Shown piece by piece: positions 21,997-22,512 of a DNA stretch of 22,512 nucleotides. Source of the stretch: Bacteroidales bacterium (lineage in GTDB: Bacteria; Bacteroidota; Bacteroidia; Bacteroidales; F082). The translations under genes and the position numbers were made by a program. A model generated the notes under the pieces. The model had not been told where the DNA came from. It did not search any database and saw only the letters and a list, made by a program, of their open reading frames with translations. Within the stretch, counting starts at the first letter, position 1; every line of letters starts with the position of its first letter. The stretch is taken from the NCBI GenBank assembly GCA_016281295.1, contig JAEEII010000264.1:1-22512 (forward strand), read 5' to 3'.

Positions 21997-22035
21997 TTTT
22001 TTTATTTGGTATTAAACTGTTACAAATTGCGACGC

Positions 22036-22043
22036 CAAAAATA
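22036..22043 (-). promoter_or_regulatory. Promoter -7 box for gcvH
   Basis: Read on the minus strand this is TATTTTTG, a match to TAnnTTTG, 39 bases before the gcvH ATG. It lies in the 92-base sprA-gcvH gap; no clear -33 TTTG was seen. Confidence 0.5.
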
Positions 22044-22088
22044 CATATTTTAACGTTTCACTTTCACATTTTCTTCAAAAAAATCCTC

Positions 22089-22512
22089 TTATTGCGCTAA
22101 GTTGAATCGAATCATGATACCCGCGAATGTGGTAGCGGTGGGGAATGAGGTCGAGATGAACGGGTTGTTCATGTCGCGTCTGAAGAAGGCCTGGGCGCTC
22201 AAACGGGTGCTGAACTGGTAATCGCCCGTGACATAGATGTTGATTTTGTTCTGGCCGGATGATACCTGGTTGTTGTTCTCGTCAATACGTCTGAGTATGG
22301 TCTTGTCGTGTTTGAAGCCGATGTCAACTTTCAACACCAAGTCGTTCTTCACGGTTCTCTTGCCTTTGTTACCGGTCAGTGACGAGACGTTAAACGACAG
22401 GTTCTTGATACGGTAGCCCGCGCCGATGACGAACTCACGACCGTTGACCTCGGTGAGTTGGTTGTTGGAGAAGCTGATGGTCATCGATCTCGATTTCTTA
22501 TACTGCACGTTG
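22089..22512 (-). CDS. sprA: SprA/Sov C-terminus, partial (T9SS translocon)
   Basis: The reading frame enters from the right edge and ends here, giving about 140 C-terminal residues. It matches, from memory, the end of SprA (Sov), the very large outer-membrane barrel that forms the T9SS translocation pore. Marks are KSRSMTISFSNNQLTEVNG, EFVIGAGYRIK, KTILRRIDENNNQVSSGQ, and NNPFISTSFPTATTFAG, with the barrel-type ending IRFNLAQ. Alternating hydrophobic strands fit outer-membrane beta-barrel hairpins. The 5' end lies outside the window; an apparent GTG at 22508 is internal. gcvH follows after 92 bases. Confidence 0.88.
   Translation of the reverse strand, partial: NVQYKKSRSMTISFSNNQLTEVNGREFVIGAGYRIKNLSFNVSSLTGNKGKRTVKNDLVLKVDIGFKHDKTILRRIDENNNQVSSGQNKINIYVTGDYQFSTRLSAQAFFRRDMNNPFISTSFPTATTFAGIMIRFNLAQ

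Overview
The window looks like chromosome from an uncultured or poorly known member of the Bacteroidota, most likely Bacteroidales. Three lines of evidence support this. Gliding/type IX secretion (T9SS) genes sit at both ends: gldD and gldE on the left, the 3' end of sprA/sov on the right. Several starts are preceded by the Bacteroidota-type promoter -7 box TAnnTTTG. Translation starts mostly have A-rich leaders rather than Shine-Dalgarno sites. Almost everything is housekeeping; there is no phage, CRISPR array, intact insertion sequence or defence island.

Layout. (1) 88-3914, minus strand: mutY-ssb-gldE-gldD, with palindromic GC-rich repeats on both sides of gldE. (2) 4051-6213, plus: HU-like protein, an unlisted 29-aa basic protein (bS22/COX24-like), a leader hairpin, RNase E/G and a strong terminator. 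(3) 6291-9024, plus: trpS, a small toxin-antitoxin remnant (46-aa fragment plus XRE antitoxin), hflX. (4) 9025-10201: the only accessory-looking stretch, with AT-rich and repeat DNA, a decayed secreted-protein gene whose end resembles a T9SS sorting domain, and an 83-aa exported protein with a PLDGG/membrane/basic C-terminal sorting-type tail. (5) 10241-12114: tatD, ansA. (6) 12142-14680: one promoter, tRNA-Ser(GGA), then exbB, a four-helix membrane protein, exbD, exbD. (7) 14689-14898: three GAGACGCCAC hairpin repeats and a minus-strand tRNA(CAU). (8) 14976-20466: HAD hydrolase, dus (minus), CPBP protease-like protein, thiL, uvrC. (9) 20453-22512, minus: sprA (partial), gcvH, vanZ-like gene and tonB.

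Functional links. The exb operon and tonB together would make a TonB-ExbB-ExbD energy transducer for outer-membrane uptake. gldD, gldE and sprA belong to gliding/T9SS, and the decayed gene may have encoded a substrate of that system. mutY, ssb and uvrC are DNA repair and replication genes; RNase E/G, hflX, dus, trpS and the 29-aa protein act on RNA or ribosomes.

I did not find a clearly new multigene system. The best leads are the 29-aa protein, the 83-aa sorting-tail protein, the four-helix Exb-operon protein, a tonB terminator that appears to lie inside the uvrC coding region, and an unusually strong Shine-Dalgarno site before the second exbD.
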